Positions 23,122-34,354 of a DNA stretch of 64,000 nucleotides are shown here, piece after piece (positions within the stretch are counted from its first letter, which is position 1; the number at the start of each line of letters is the position of its first letter). The notes beneath the pieces were generated by a model. The model did not search any database. It had not been told where the DNA came from and worked only from the letters and a program-made list of their open reading frames with translations. Made by a program: the position numbers and the translations under genes. Source of the DNA: Chloroflexota bacterium (GTDB lineage Bacteria > Chloroflexota > Dehalococcoidia > Lucifugimonadales > Lucifugimonadaceae); assembly GCA_002717385.1 (NCBI GenBank), contig PBDR01000013.1, positions 45,321 to 109,320 on the forward strand, read 5' to 3'.

Positions 23122-25053
23122 ATGAAGAAATCCTATCCTATCCATGGGATATATAAAGAACAAGATTTGATGATACCTATGCGAGACGGTGTAAAACTTG
23201 CTACTGATATTTACCGTCCATCTGATGGTTATGGTAATCCCATAAAAGACCCTGTTCCTTCTATTTTAGTTAGAACATCATATGATAAAACTTCTAACGA
23301 ATGGGATGATGTTTGGCCTTATTATGCAAGAAGAGGTTATGCAGTTGTGATACAAGACCTTAGGTCAAGATTTAGATCGGAAGGGGATGGAAAATATTTT
23401 CATACTGCTAACCCTTGGGAAGGGAAGGATGGTTTTGATACCGTAGAATGGTTAGCAAAACAAAAATGGTGTAATGGTAAAGTAGGTACAATGGGATCGT
23501 CTCATAGGGCGATTACTCAAACTCAGTTAGCGTTAGAAAAGCCTCCACATTTATCTGCTATGTGGATAGAAGCAGGACCTACAAATATATACTTACATGA
23601 GGCGCGTGAAGGGGGTGCAATGAGCTTCCAGATGTTTTCTGCCTTGCACTTACATGCATTAGATTCTCATGAGATAAAAGGCAATCAAGATAAGGCAAAA
23701 ATAATTATTGATGCTATGCGTGATATGAGATCATGGATCAGAAAATTTCCACTTAAGCCCGGTGAAACTGCTTTACGAGTAGCTCCATCATTAGAGAAAA
23801 CTGCTTTTGATTATTACTATAGAGGAACATACGATGAATGGTGGGATCAAGAATCTACTAATCAAGCTTCTAGGTTGGGTCGACATGCTGATGTTCCAAT
23901 AGTTCTAGCATGTGGGTTTTATGATAATTTTATTGGGGCAACATTAGATTACTATTTAGAAATTAAGAAACAAAATAAATCGCCGGTAAATATTATTTTA
24001 GGTCCATGGTGACATGGTGGAATGAGAGCGTCGTCGACGTTTCAAGGAAACTGTGATACAGGATTAAGTGGAGTATGGTCTAACGATGTTTACAACCCAC
24101 GTAGGTTAGCTTTTTTCGATAAATGGTTGAAGGGTTATGAAATTGAAATTGACAAAGAAAAATCTGTGAGTGTTTTTGTGATGGGTACCGGTAAAGGAGG
24201 ATTAACTAAATCAGGACATTTAAATCATGGTGGAGAGTGGAGATACTCTGATAATTGGCCTATATCTAAAACCATAGAAAAAAAATTATTTTTAACAAAA
24301 CAAGGTTTATTACAAGAGAAAAAAGAAAAAAATGAATTTACAAAATTAAGTTATATATATGATCCTAATAATCCAGTTCCAACTATTGGGGGGCCTATAG
24401 TTGGAATGTTTGAGATATTAAAACCCAATGAAGGTGGCCCAAATTTAGATATTATTCCTAATCACTTAGATCAATGGGCTTTCATGAAAAATTATATAAG
24501 TGAAGTCCTTCCTGCGGGGGGATTTCACCAAGAAGAATCATCTGAAGACTTTTCTTCACGAAGACCATTTCAATTACTTAAAGATCGTGACGATGTTTTG
24601 ACTTTTGAGACACTATCATTTGAGACAACAGTAAATGTTGTTGGTGTGATAAAAATGGAACTTTATGTTTCTTCAAAAGCTTTTGATACAGATTTCACAG
24701 TAAAAGTCATAGATGTTTATCCCCCTTTTGATCAATATCCCAGAGGGTACCATTTAAATTTAACTGATACTATTTTCAGGATGAGATATAGAGATGGATA
24801 TAATAATGAAATAATGATGGAGAAAGACAAAATTTATAAAATCAATATGAACCTGTGGCCGATATCAAATGTTTTTAAAATTAACCACAAAATAAGAATT
24901 GATATTTCCAGTTCAAATTTTCCTCGATTCGATGTAAATCCTAATACAGGTGAGCCAGTTGGTAAACATACTAAAATGATTAAGACAAAAAATACATTAT
25001 GGATGACGAGAAACTATCCTTCTAACATTCAAATTCCTACACTTGTGAAGTAA
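23122..25053 (+). CDS. CocE/NonD (X-Pro dipeptidyl-peptidase S15-like) hydrolase, candidate selenoprotein with in-frame TGA at 24010-24012
   Basis: ORFs 23122..24012 and 24022..25053 are in the same frame. Join ...NIILGPW-U-HGGMRASST... is the conserved GPWxHG segment. Nucleophile region GTMGSSHRAITQTQLA and C-terminal jelly-roll domain (IRIDISSSNFPRFDVNPNTGE) present. Confidence 0.75.
24023..24044 (+). promoter_or_regulatory. SECIS-like hairpin downstream of the CocE-type TGA
   Basis: UGAGAGCGUC-GUC-GACGUUUCA: 9 bp with one bulged G (one G-U), apical GUC; starts 10 nt and loop starts 21 nt after the UGA. Confidence 0.5.
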
Positions 25054-25057
25054 TTAA

Positions 25058-26782
25058 ATGGATAATGAAATTAATCCAATTAGATTTGAAGTGATAAAAA
25101 ATGCATTGATTCAAGCTACTGAAGAAATGGCAATAACATTAAGAAGGAGTGCTTATTCGACAAACGTTAAGACTCGGCAAGACTTCTCTTGTGCGTTTTT
25201 TGACAACAAATTAAGGTGTATTTCACAAGCTTTTACTCAGCCGATACATTTGGGTTCATTTGTAAAACATGTTCCTGAAATAATTATAAAATATGATCCT
25301 GAAAATATTAATCAAGGAGATATGATTCTTTCAAATGATCCGTACGGTGGAGGTGTTCATTTGAATGACATTACATTAATTTCTCCGGTTTACCATAGTA
25401 AAATATTGTTGGGATATGTTGCATGTTTAGCTCATCATGTAGATGTTGGAGGTGGGGCACCAGCTTCTGTAGGTTCATTTCAAGAAATTTTTCAAGAAGG
25501 TGTAATAATACCACGAGTAAAAATAGTAGAAAATGGAAAAATTGTAAATGATATATTTAATCTTCTTCTAGCGCAAATAAGATCAAAACATGAAACATCT
25601 GGTGATTTAAGAGCCCAAATTGGATCAAATTTAACTGGATCAAAAAGAATCGTAGAAATAGTACAGAAATATGGTTTAAATGAATTTTTTAAATATATCG
25701 ATGAAATAATTGAATATACTGATCGTAGGACCAAAAAAGAAGTAATGAAATTACCTAAAGGTAACTATTTTGCTGAAGGTTTTATTGATAATGATGGTTT
25801 TACTGATAAAAAAGTAAATTTGAAAATCAACATTAAAATTGATGATAATGGTGTTTTTTTTAATACTGATGGTTCCGATTTACAACGTCGAGCACCAGTT
25901 AATTCAACTTACGCCCAGACTTTTTCGGCTTGTGCATATGCATTAAGAACATTGATGGATCGTGATTTGCCTGTTAATGATGGTTTTTACAGATATGTAA
26001 ACGTTCATGCTCCTGAAGGAACAGTCACTAATTGTAAACATCCTTCACCTGTTGTAGGAGGATGGGAAACACATGTTAGACTTAATGATTTAATTTATTT
26101 AGCTTTGTCAAGATCCTTCCCGGATATTGTTTGTGCAGGAACTAAATCAATGCAATGTCATTCAGGATTTGGGGGAATAAATTTTCAGACAGGAGAATAT
26201 TATTGTTTTTTAGAAACTTTGGCCGGTGGTTATGGTGCTAGATATAATTCTGATGGACCTGATGCGGTTCAAGCTCATGGTCAAAATACAGAAAATGCTC
26301 CTATCGAAGAAACAGAAATTAATTATCCAGTTCAAATTACAAGATATGAACTTGTTCCAAATTCTGAAGGACCAGGAAAATTTCGAGGAGGTTTAGGGTT
26401 GAGACGAGATTATATGTTTACCGGAGAAACTACCTTTACTATTCTTGCCGATAGAGATAAAGAAGGTCCACATGGTCTTTTCGGGGGCGAGAAAGGAAGC
26501 CTATCGATATATACACTACAAAGGTATAATCAAAAAACAAGAATCAATTTATCCTCTAAGATTACTTTGCAATTAGAATTTGGTGACACTATAAGTTATA
26601 TGACATCAGGAGGTGGAGGTTATGGAAATCCTTTTAAGAGAAATCCTCAAAAAGTTTTAGAAGATTATTTGCAGGGGAAAATTTCATATGAAAGAGCACG
26701 TGATAAATATGGTGTTGAAATTGATATAAATAAAAAGAAGATAAATCATATTAAAACAAAAATACTGCGAAAAAATATATAA
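25058..26782 (+). CDS. Hydantoinase B / N-methylhydantoinase (HyuB) family protein
   Basis: PIRFEVIKNALIQATEEMAITLRRSAYSTNVKTRQDFSCAFFD; NDPYGGGVHLNDITLISPV; GPGKFRGGLGLRRDY. Confidence 0.92.
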   Translation: MDNEINPIRFEVIKNALIQATEEMAITLRRSAYSTNVKTRQDFSCAFFDNKLRCISQAFTQPIHLGSFVKHVPEIIIKYDPENINQGDMILSNDPYGGGVHLNDITLISPVYHSKILLGYVACLAHHVDVGGGAPASVGSFQEIFQEGVIIPRVKIVENGKIVNDIFNLLLAQIRSKHETSGDLRAQIGSNLTGSKRIVEIVQKYGLNEFFKYIDEIIEYTDRRTKKEVMKLPKGNYFAEGFIDNDGFTDKKVNLKINIKIDDNGVFFNTDGSDLQRRAPVNSTYAQTFSACAYALRTLMDRDLPVNDGFYRYVNVHAPEGTVTNCKHPSPVVGGWETHVRLNDLIYLALSRSFPDIVCAGTKSMQCHSGFGGINFQTGEYYCFLETLAGGYGARYNSDGPDAVQAHGQNTENAPIEETEINYPVQITRYELVPNSEGPGKFRGGLGLRRDYMFTGETTFTILADRDKEGPHGLFGGEKGSLSIYTLQRYNQKTRINLSSKITLQLEFGDTISYMTSGGGGYGNPFKRNPQKVLEDYLQGKISYERARDKYGVEIDINKKKINHIKTKILRKNI

Positions 26783-26786
26783 ATAA

Positions 26787-28916
26787 ATGAAACAAAATAA
26801 GAATAAAAGTGATACAAAATTTAGAATTGGAGTGGATATTGGTGGAACGTTTACAGATGCTACCTTAGTTAATTCAAAAACAGGAGAAATTTTTACTTCA
26901 AAAGTTATTTCTACTCCGTCTGATCCTTCTGTAGGTTTTATTAATGCCTTAAAAAAATTATTAGATGACAAACATATAGATCCTGATAAATTAGACTATG
27001 TGTTCCATGCCACCACAGTTGCAACCAATGCGATAATTGAAGGGAAAACTGCCAGTACAGCTTTTGTAACCACAAAAGGTTTTAGAGACATGTTGGAAAT
27101 TGCTAGGCAAATACGTCCTTCGCTTTATGATTTACAATTTGAAAAACCTCCTCCATTAATTCCTCGTCAATTATGTTTTGAAGTGGAGGAAAGAGTGAAT
27201 GCGAAGGGTGAGATAATAAAAATTTTAGATGATAAATCTATTAATAAAGTTATTAATTCTCTTGCTAAAACAAATATTGATGCTGTGGCAATATGTTTAC
27301 TACATTCCTATAGAAATCCTAAACATGAAAAACAACTGGGTCGTGCTATAAAATCTAAATTACCAAATTTGACAATATCGATATCATCAGAAGTTGTTTC
27401 AGAATTTAGAGAATATTTGCGTGCTTCAACGACTGTAATTAACTCATCCATTTCACCAATAGTAAATACTTATATTAAATCTATTAAACGAAAATTAATA
27501 GATAATAAAGTAAATGCAGAATTGTTTGTTATGCAATCAAGTGGAGGAGTTTATAGTGCCGAGGCAGCTGTAAAATCTCCTGTACATATGGTTGAATCAG
27601 GACCTGCTGCAGGTGCTGTTGCTTCTGCAGTTTTTGGGGGAATACTAGGATATCCAAATCTTATCTCATTTGATATGGGTGGAACTACGGCGAAAGTAAC
27701 TCTTATTCGCGATAGCAAGCCTAGTATTACGAAAGATTATAGCGTTGGAAGTAGTGCAAAAACAGGTGCGGGAGCTTTTGGAGGATCATCTGGCTATCCG
27801 ATAAGGACACCGGTAATCGACTTGGTCGAAATTGGTGCAGGTGGAGGTTCTATAGCTTGGATAGATTCGGGAGGGGCATTAAGAGTTGGGCCTGAATCAT
27901 CTGGAGCTGATCCTGGTCCAGTATGTTATGGTCTTGGCGGTAAATTTCCTACTATTACAGATGCGAACTTAATACTTGGAAGGTTGGATCCCAATTATTT
28001 TGCAAATGGTGAAATTAAATTAAATTTTAAAGAAGCTGAAGATTCAATTTATAAATACTGTGCCAAACCGCTCGGAATTAGTACCGAAAGAGCTGCGTAT
28101 GGAATTATAGAAATAGCAAATAATGCCATGGTAAATGCTTTAAGGATTGTTTCTATACAACGAGGACATGATCCTAGAGAATTTGTACTGGTAGGTTTTG
28201 GTGGAGCTGGGCCAGCTCACGTTGCTAGTCTTGCTGAACAAGTAGGTATTCCGAAAGTTTTAATTCCAAACTCACCAGGAACTGCATCTGCATTAGGTTT
28301 GCTAGTTACAGATGTACGTATGGATTTATCTAAAACGCTCATAATAAGATCAGATCAAATAGAGCTTTCTGTAATAAAAAATGAATTAAAGTCACTTGAA
28401 AATCAAGGTAAAAGTTTATATTCTTCTATCGCTTCTAACATTCGAGATTTGATATTTGAATATTCTGTTGATATGAGATATTGGGGACAAAGCTTTGAAT
28501 TAAATATTTCTGCACCTGAAACATCAAAAATAGATACTAATTGGTTAAATGAATTACTTGAGTCATTTCATAAAACACATGAGATTTCTTATGGATTTCG
28601 TGTAGATAATGATCCTATAGAGATAGTAAATTTACGTTTAACAACGATAAGAAAAATTTCTCAACCAAAAATTAAAAAATTATTAAAACAAAAAACAGAT
28701 CCTTCTTATGCTCTCAAAGGAGTTAGAGCAGTATATTTTGGAAGTAATAATGAGAAAGATCAAACACCTGTTTATAATCGTAAAAAGTTGTCTTCAAAAA
28801 CCATTATTAATGGTCCAGCAATAATTGAAGAGCCAGATTCAACAACTATAATTCCTCCTAAATGGAATGCCAATGTAGATGATTTTGGAAATTTAATTTT
28901 GGAAAATTTGTACTAA
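26787..28916 (+). CDS. Hydantoinase A / oxoprolinase (HyuA) family protein
   Basis: FRIGVDIGGTFTDATLVN, HATTVATNAIIEGK, SFDMGGTTAKV, GFGGAGPAHVASLAEQVGIPKVLIP. Confidence 0.92.
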   Translation: MKQNKNKSDTKFRIGVDIGGTFTDATLVNSKTGEIFTSKVISTPSDPSVGFINALKKLLDDKHIDPDKLDYVFHATTVATNAIIEGKTASTAFVTTKGFRDMLEIARQIRPSLYDLQFEKPPPLIPRQLCFEVEERVNAKGEIIKILDDKSINKVINSLAKTNIDAVAICLLHSYRNPKHEKQLGRAIKSKLPNLTISISSEVVSEFREYLRASTTVINSSISPIVNTYIKSIKRKLIDNKVNAELFVMQSSGGVYSAEAAVKSPVHMVESGPAAGAVASAVFGGILGYPNLISFDMGGTTAKVTLIRDSKPSITKDYSVGSSAKTGAGAFGGSSGYPIRTPVIDLVEIGAGGGSIAWIDSGGALRVGPESSGADPGPVCYGLGGKFPTITDANLILGRLDPNYFANGEIKLNFKEAEDSIYKYCAKPLGISTERAAYGIIEIANNAMVNALRIVSIQRGHDPREFVLVGFGGAGPAHVASLAEQVGIPKVLIPNSPGTASALGLLVTDVRMDLSKTLIIRSDQIELSVIKNELKSLENQGKSLYSSIASNIRDLIFEYSVDMRYWGQSFELNISAPETSKIDTNWLNELLESFHKTHEISYGFRVDNDPIEIVNLRLTTIRKISQPKIKKLLKQKTDPSYALKGVRAVYFGSNNEKDQTPVYNRKKLSSKTIINGPAIIEEPDSTTIIPPKWNANVDDFGNLILENLY

Positions 28917-28923
28917 TAAATTT

Positions 28924-30039
28924 TTATTGAGGTTTCTCAGATAAAATAACTTCAGATTCAATAATGTATTTTTTATTCCTTAAAAACGTAATTGTTATTT
29001 GACTTCCAGATTCATGATTTCTTAAAAATTCAGCCAAATCAGTGCTACTTTGGATATTAGTTTCATTTAATTTTAAAAGTATATCGTCTCGTTCTATACC
29101 TGCTATCTCTGCTGGAGATCCAGGTTGGATATAGGTGATCCATAGATGGTTAACAGGGAGATCAAAAAGAAAAGCCAAAGCAGGAGTGATCTCATCAAAA
29201 CTGATTCCAAGATAACCAGGAGGAGGAGGATCACCTAATGAGATTAATTTATTAGAAGTTTCTATAGCATCATTAATGTTTATAGCAAATCCTATTCCAT
29301 CACCACTCGTTGTTATTGTGTTTATCCCAATCACTTTTGCTTCATTGTTTACTAATGGTCCCCCTGAATTTCCACTATTTATTGCCGCATCGGTTTGAAT
29401 TAAACCTGTCATATCACTACCAATTGAAGTACTGATTGTACGATTTAATGCACTTATTATTCCTTTACTTACAGATGGACCGCCTTCTAAACCTAGAGCA
29501 TGACCTATTGCTATTACTTCTTCCCCTACTTTTAATTGCTTTGAATCACCAAATTCGGCAGGGATCAAGAATTTATCATTGTTTTCCACCTTAATTATGG
29601 CTAAATCTAAAATCGGGTCTTCTCTGAATTTGGAACCTTTGAGTGTTTGGCCATTACTAAAAGCGACAGTGATTTCTGTAGCATATTTAATTACATGTTT
29701 ATTAGTTAAAATATGACCTTCAACATCAAGTATAATACCTGTACCAACTCCACGGTCTGACTTTCCGAAAGTTGCAATTTCAACCACTGATGGAGCTAAC
29801 ATGTTTACTATTTCTGGAACAGGAAAATTAGTTTTACTGGCAGATTCAGCAGGCGGATTTGATTGGATAATTTTTGATGTTTTGGTTGATTTGACTATTT
29901 CAGGATTGTTGTTTGAATGAATTGTACTCTGATCTGATTCACCGGTTGTTGCATTTTCTACTGAACATGAAACAATTAACAATATTATTATTAATGCGGT
30001 CAGATGCTTTCTGTTTTTTACAAACAATTTATCCCTCAA
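28924..30039 (-). CDS. S1C serine protease with PDZ domain (DegQ/HtrA-like), putative lipoprotein
   Basis: Lipobox-like LLIVSC; HVI, DLAIIKV and NSGNSGGPLVN catalytic motifs; C-terminal PDZ domain. Confidence 0.9.
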   Translation of the reverse strand: MRDKLFVKNRKHLTALIIILLIVSCSVENATTGESDQSTIHSNNNPEIVKSTKTSKIIQSNPPAESASKTNFPVPEIVNMLAPSVVEIATFGKSDRGVGTGIILDVEGHILTNKHVIKYATEITVAFSNGQTLKGSKFREDPILDLAIIKVENNDKFLIPAEFGDSKQLKVGEEVIAIGHALGLEGGPSVSKGIISALNRTISTSIGSDMTGLIQTDAAINSGNSGGPLVNNEAKVIGINTITTSGDGIGFAININDAIETSNKLISLGDPPPPGYLGISFDEITPALAFLFDLPVNHLWITYIQPGSPAEIAGIERDDILLKLNETNIQSSTDLAEFLRNHESGSQITITFLRNKKYIIESEVILSEKPQ

Positions 30040-30068
30040 GAAAATTCTGTTAGTGGTCTAATTTTATA

Positions 30069-33000
30069 TTGATTATGTTTAAGGATTCATTAAAACTTAT
30101 ATCGATTAGAATAATTGCTCATAAATACATGCTGTCAGCTGTATTTTTGGGTGTTATTTTATCTTCTACAATTACTTCTACAACTATTATTTACTTTGAT
30201 TCTTTAAGAGATATTGCCCTTCAAAGTGCATTGAATAAATCTTCTCCTCAAAAAATTGATTTATTAATTGAAGTAAATACTGCCCCAACAAATAAAAGTT
30301 CTCATGAAGAAATCATTAAAACAGTCAATTCAACAAGTACAAAATTTAAAGAATTTATTGTTGGGAATTATTTAGGAATAAAAACATGGACTTTTTTTAT
30401 CGATAATAAAGAAAAAATAAATTCCATTTGTAATAATTTTCAAGATTCAAATCTTCAATCAAATAATGATTTCAGTTGTCTTAGATCTAATTTTATTATG
30501 ATGCCAGATTTTCAAAATACTATTAATTTAGTTGAAGGAAATTTTCCAAATGATTTTCTTAATTTAGACACAGATAACCATATTGTTGAAACTTTGATAG
30601 ATCTTTCCACTGCTCAAAAATTAGGATTAACTGTTGGGGACCATTATTCTTTAAGCCCCCATTGGACAGAAACAGGCGATGTAATTACTATTGAAATTTC
30701 TGGAATATATTCCAGATCAATCAACTCTAAAAATTCTTGGTATCTTTTTGATACCGCATTTTCAAATAAATCTCCTAATTTAATTTTTATGAATTTATTG
30801 GTCTCTGAACAAACAATATTAAATGGTGTAGTAAACCAATTTCCCAAAATAGGCACAGAATATGCTTGGCTATTAGACATTTCCCCTGAACAAATTCGTG
30901 CAGCAGATTCTACAAGAGTACAAGAAGAAATAAATAGAATGGCTATAGAAATGGAAACTTTTGTTGAAGGATTTATATTACGAACAGATTTACAAGAAAT
31001 TTTACAGAATTTCGAAAGAGAATTATATTTTAGTAGATTGCCAATGATAATAGTAATTTCATTGATAGTACTTGTTGTTTTGTACTACACGATGATATTG
31101 AGCGGATTATTAATTGATTCACAAAAATCGGAAATTACTTTACTACGTATTAGAGGTGCTACTTCTTTTCAAATATTATTGGTTTTTATTTTAGAAGCTA
31201 TTTTTTTTATTACGATTTCTGTAATATTAGGTCCATTTTTATCTCTAGGAATTGTGTCTTTTTCAGGTTTAATTTATTCTGACTTAAATCAAGGAATGCC
31301 ATTACCAGTAAATCTAAATCTAAAGGTTTTTATTTTGGCGATATTTGGAGGTTTACTGAGTTTTGTACCTTTAATTATTCCTGCGTATAATGCTACGAGA
31401 CAAGCTGTAATATCTTCTAAATTTACCAAATCTAGACAAATTTCTCATAATCTAATTAGTAAATATTATTTAGATGTAGGTTTTATAATTATTGCAATTT
31501 TTCTCTTTTGGTTACTTTCTAGAGAAGGTTCTTTTTTGGCAGTTGATTTATTTGGCGAAAAAAACATCAAAAATATTCTACTCGCATTTCCTGCATTTTT
31601 CCTAGTTTCAATTGGAATAATTCTTCTGAGAATATTTCCCCTTCTTGTAGGTTTATTAGCTAAATTTTTTTCTATAAAATTTTTATCGGATTTAATACCT
31701 CCCTTTTTGATTATCGCATTATGGCAAATGGCTAGAAATCCTTCTCATTATTCAAAACTTTCTTTTTTAATAGTTTTGACTGCAGGTGTTGGAGTTTTTG
31801 CATCTACATTTAGTGAAACATTGGTTAAATCTTCTCAAGATGGAGTATTTTACAATACTGGATCGGATATACGATTTAAATCTATTAGTCTTAGAAGAGA
31901 TGCAAAAAGTATTTCTTTATCAAATAAATTTCAAAATTTATTTGAACGAGATCAAATTATGGAATTATATAGAACTAGAGGTATTACAACTGAAACATAT
32001 GGAACACAATTTGTAAGAATTTTAGGAATAGATTATAAACTATTCGAAAAAATTGGTTGGATTCGATCAGATATTAATTTAGGACAAGAATCATTATCAA
32101 AATTACAATTAAATGATCAACAAAATGGGATTTTATTACCCGAAAAAAGTGAATATATTTTCTTGTCAGTTAATCCTTTGAGTGTTCCCGCGGAATCGTA
32201 TATAGTACTTAGAATGTCTGATAAAAACAACAGGTATTTTAGTGTATATATTAATTGGGAATCGGGATGTCAGGATTTTGAAAAATATATTAACCTAAAA
32301 CAACTAAATATTTGCAATAATGATTATATTGTAGTAGGGGGTAAATTATCATCTTTTTTAAATAAAGGCAATATTAATTCTGATAATACGAATGGTATTT
32401 ATATAGCTCCATTAAAATTACATTCTTTTGGGATAGTCTCTCCTAGACGAGATCTTCTTGGAGGATATATAGATATTGATTCTATTCAAATTCTAACTAC
32501 TGAAAATGAACTTTCCACTATTGAAGATTTTGACAATTTTGATAATTGGCATTTAATTATGTCAACAAAAAAATCTGTAGGAGATACATTTACTAATTTA
32601 GAAGAAGGAATTTCTAGATTTCGTTGGACGCCTGGAAAAAGTAGAGAATATAGAGGGGTTACCTTTTCTCCAGGAAATCCTGAAATCCCAGTAATTGCTA
32701 ACAATGTTTTTAAGGAATCTTTTGGTGTTAAGGATGATATTCCTATACAAATATTAATAAATGATAGACCTGTTAATATTTTTGTATTAGATACGATAGA
32801 TTATTTTCCGTCTATAGAATCTCATGACAAATCATTTATCATAATGGATAAAAAAATTTTACATAACATCATTAATCGTACGATTTCTTGGGGAGAAAAA
32901 TACCCAGATGAACTTTGGATTAAATCTAATGTAAAAAATCACGGGGATAATGATTTGTTATTAGAAGAAATTGATGAAATAAAAAAAATATTAGAATCTT

Positions 33001-33500
33001 CAAAAATCAAGTATGGAAATATAGTTAATCGTTTTAAAGAAATTTCTGAAATAAAATTAAATCCTCTTATAATTTCTGGATGGAAAGCGTTATTAGGGAT
33101 TTCGTTTTTTACTGTTCTTGTGGTAACTTCTGCTGGCTTTATGGTACATTCTAGAATATCTTTTAGATCAAGAAAAACTGATCATGCACTTTTACGTACG
33201 ATGGGTTTATCTGGCAAGCAATTGTTATTGTTTGTTTTTATAGAACAATTTTTTGTAATATTTATTGCTTCTGCTGTCGGTATTTTTATGGGTTTACAAC
33301 TTGGTACAAATATTATGCCATATTTAGCAAACTCCGGTACAGAAAATACATTAAATCTACCGATGAAAATTGTAATAGATTGGGGTATCTTTTTATCAGT
33401 TTTTGGTATTTTATCTTTAGTTTTTTTATTTATAATTATTGTTACTCTTATTTCTGTTTATAGGATGTCGATTAATTCTGTTATGCGTATCGGACAATGA
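30069..33500 (+). CDS. Large FtsX-like ABC transporter permease
   Basis: 1143 aa; N-terminal TM, extracytoplasmic region, FtsX-like TM bundles near middle and C-terminus (LLRIRGATSFQILLVFILEA; LLRTMGLSGKQLLLFVFIEQ); overlaps ATPase gene by ATGA. Confidence 0.85.
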   Translation: MIMFKDSLKLISIRIIAHKYMLSAVFLGVILSSTITSTTIIYFDSLRDIALQSALNKSSPQKIDLLIEVNTAPTNKSSHEEIIKTVNSTSTKFKEFIVGNYLGIKTWTFFIDNKEKINSICNNFQDSNLQSNNDFSCLRSNFIMMPDFQNTINLVEGNFPNDFLNLDTDNHIVETLIDLSTAQKLGLTVGDHYSLSPHWTETGDVITIEISGIYSRSINSKNSWYLFDTAFSNKSPNLIFMNLLVSEQTILNGVVNQFPKIGTEYAWLLDISPEQIRAADSTRVQEEINRMAIEMETFVEGFILRTDLQEILQNFERELYFSRLPMIIVISLIVLVVLYYTMILSGLLIDSQKSEITLLRIRGATSFQILLVFILEAIFFITISVILGPFLSLGIVSFSGLIYSDLNQGMPLPVNLNLKVFILAIFGGLLSFVPLIIPAYNATRQAVISSKFTKSRQISHNLISKYYLDVGFIIIAIFLFWLLSREGSFLAVDLFGEKNIKNILLAFPAFFLVSIGIILLRIFPLLVGLLAKFFSIKFLSDLIPPFLIIALWQMARNPSHYSKLSFLIVLTAGVGVFASTFSETLVKSSQDGVFYNTGSDIRFKSISLRRDAKSISLSNKFQNLFERDQIMELYRTRGITTETYGTQFVRILGIDYKLFEKIGWIRSDINLGQESLSKLQLNDQQNGILLPEKSEYIFLSVNPLSVPAESYIVLRMSDKNNRYFSVYINWESGCQDFEKYINLKQLNICNNDYIVVGGKLSSFLNKGNINSDNTNGIYIAPLKLHSFGIVSPRRDLLGGYIDIDSIQILTTENELSTIEDFDNFDNWHLIMSTKKSVGDTFTNLEEGISRFRWTPGKSREYRGVTFSPGNPEIPVIANNVFKESFGVKDDIPIQILINDRPVNIFVLDTIDYFPSIESHDKSFIIMDKKILHNIINRTISWGEKYPDELWIKSNVKNHGDNDLLLEEIDEIKKILESSKIKYGNIVNRFKEISEIKLNPLIISGWKALLGISFFTVLVVTSAGFMVHSRISFRSRKTDHALLRTMGLSGKQLLLFVFIEQFFVIFIASAVGIFMGLQLGTNIMPYLANSGTENTLNLPMKIVIDWGIFLSVFGILSLVFLFIIIVTLISVYRMSINSVMRIGQ

Positions 33501-34354
33501 AAAAATCACCAAATAGATATGTTAAATGTGAAGGGTTATTTAAAATTTACAAAACTTCAGATATAGAAGTTGTAGCTTTGAGAGGATTAGAATTATCGAT
33601 TGATTCTGGTGAAGTTATATCTATCGTGGGTGCTTCTGGAAGCGGTAAAACAACTTTATTAAATATTTTAGCAGGTTATGATTCTCCTTCTGCAGGGAGT
33701 GTAAAGGTTGGAAATTATAATCTTTTACAAATGAATGAAGAACAATCAGTAAGATATAGGAGGGAGGAAATAGGATTTATTTGGCAAGATACTTCTGAGA
33801 ATTTGTTTCCATATTTATCTTCTATAGAAAATATTGAATTACCAATGCTTGTTTCTAAAATCTCAAAAAATGAAAGATTGAGCAAGGCTGAATATTTGTT
33901 GGAATTAGTTAATCTTTCTGACAGAAGAGATTTTAAACCTTTTCAATTATCTGGAGGAGAACAACAGCGTATAGCAATAGCAGTGGCTTTAAGTAATTCA
34001 CCACGATTATTGTTAGCTGACGAACCCACAGGTGAACTTGATTACAATACCGGACAAGAAATTTTACAATTGATTAATTCTGTAAATATTGAGTTAGGAA
34101 CGACAGTAATAATAGTTACTCATGATGAATTGATTTCTTCATCAGTTAATAGATCTATAAAAATTAAAGATGGGAAAACTAGTACTGAAATAAGACGGAG
34201 TATTGACTCATCTTCTAATATCGATCAAGAATATTATTTAATTGATTCTAGTGGACAATTACAAATTCCAGCTACTGTCGTAAACCAAATAGGAAGACGG
34301 GTAAAATTTTCTAAATCGGATTCTGGAGAAGTGATTATTAACTCTGATGAGTAA
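33497..34354 (+). CDS. ABC transporter ATP-binding protein with AbrB-like C-terminal tail
   Basis: GASGSGKTTLLN, LSGGEQQRIAIAVAL, LLADEPTGELD; tail YYLIDSSGQLQIPATVVNQIGRRVKFSKSDSGEVII. Confidence 0.9.
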   Translation: MKKSPNRYVKCEGLFKIYKTSDIEVVALRGLELSIDSGEVISIVGASGSGKTTLLNILAGYDSPSAGSVKVGNYNLLQMNEEQSVRYRREEIGFIWQDTSENLFPYLSSIENIELPMLVSKISKNERLSKAEYLLELVNLSDRRDFKPFQLSGGEQQRIAIAVALSNSPRLLLADEPTGELDYNTGQEILQLINSVNIELGTTVIIVTHDELISSSVNRSIKIKDGKTSTEIRRSIDSSSNIDQEYYLIDSSGQLQIPATVVNQIGRRVKFSKSDSGEVIINSDE

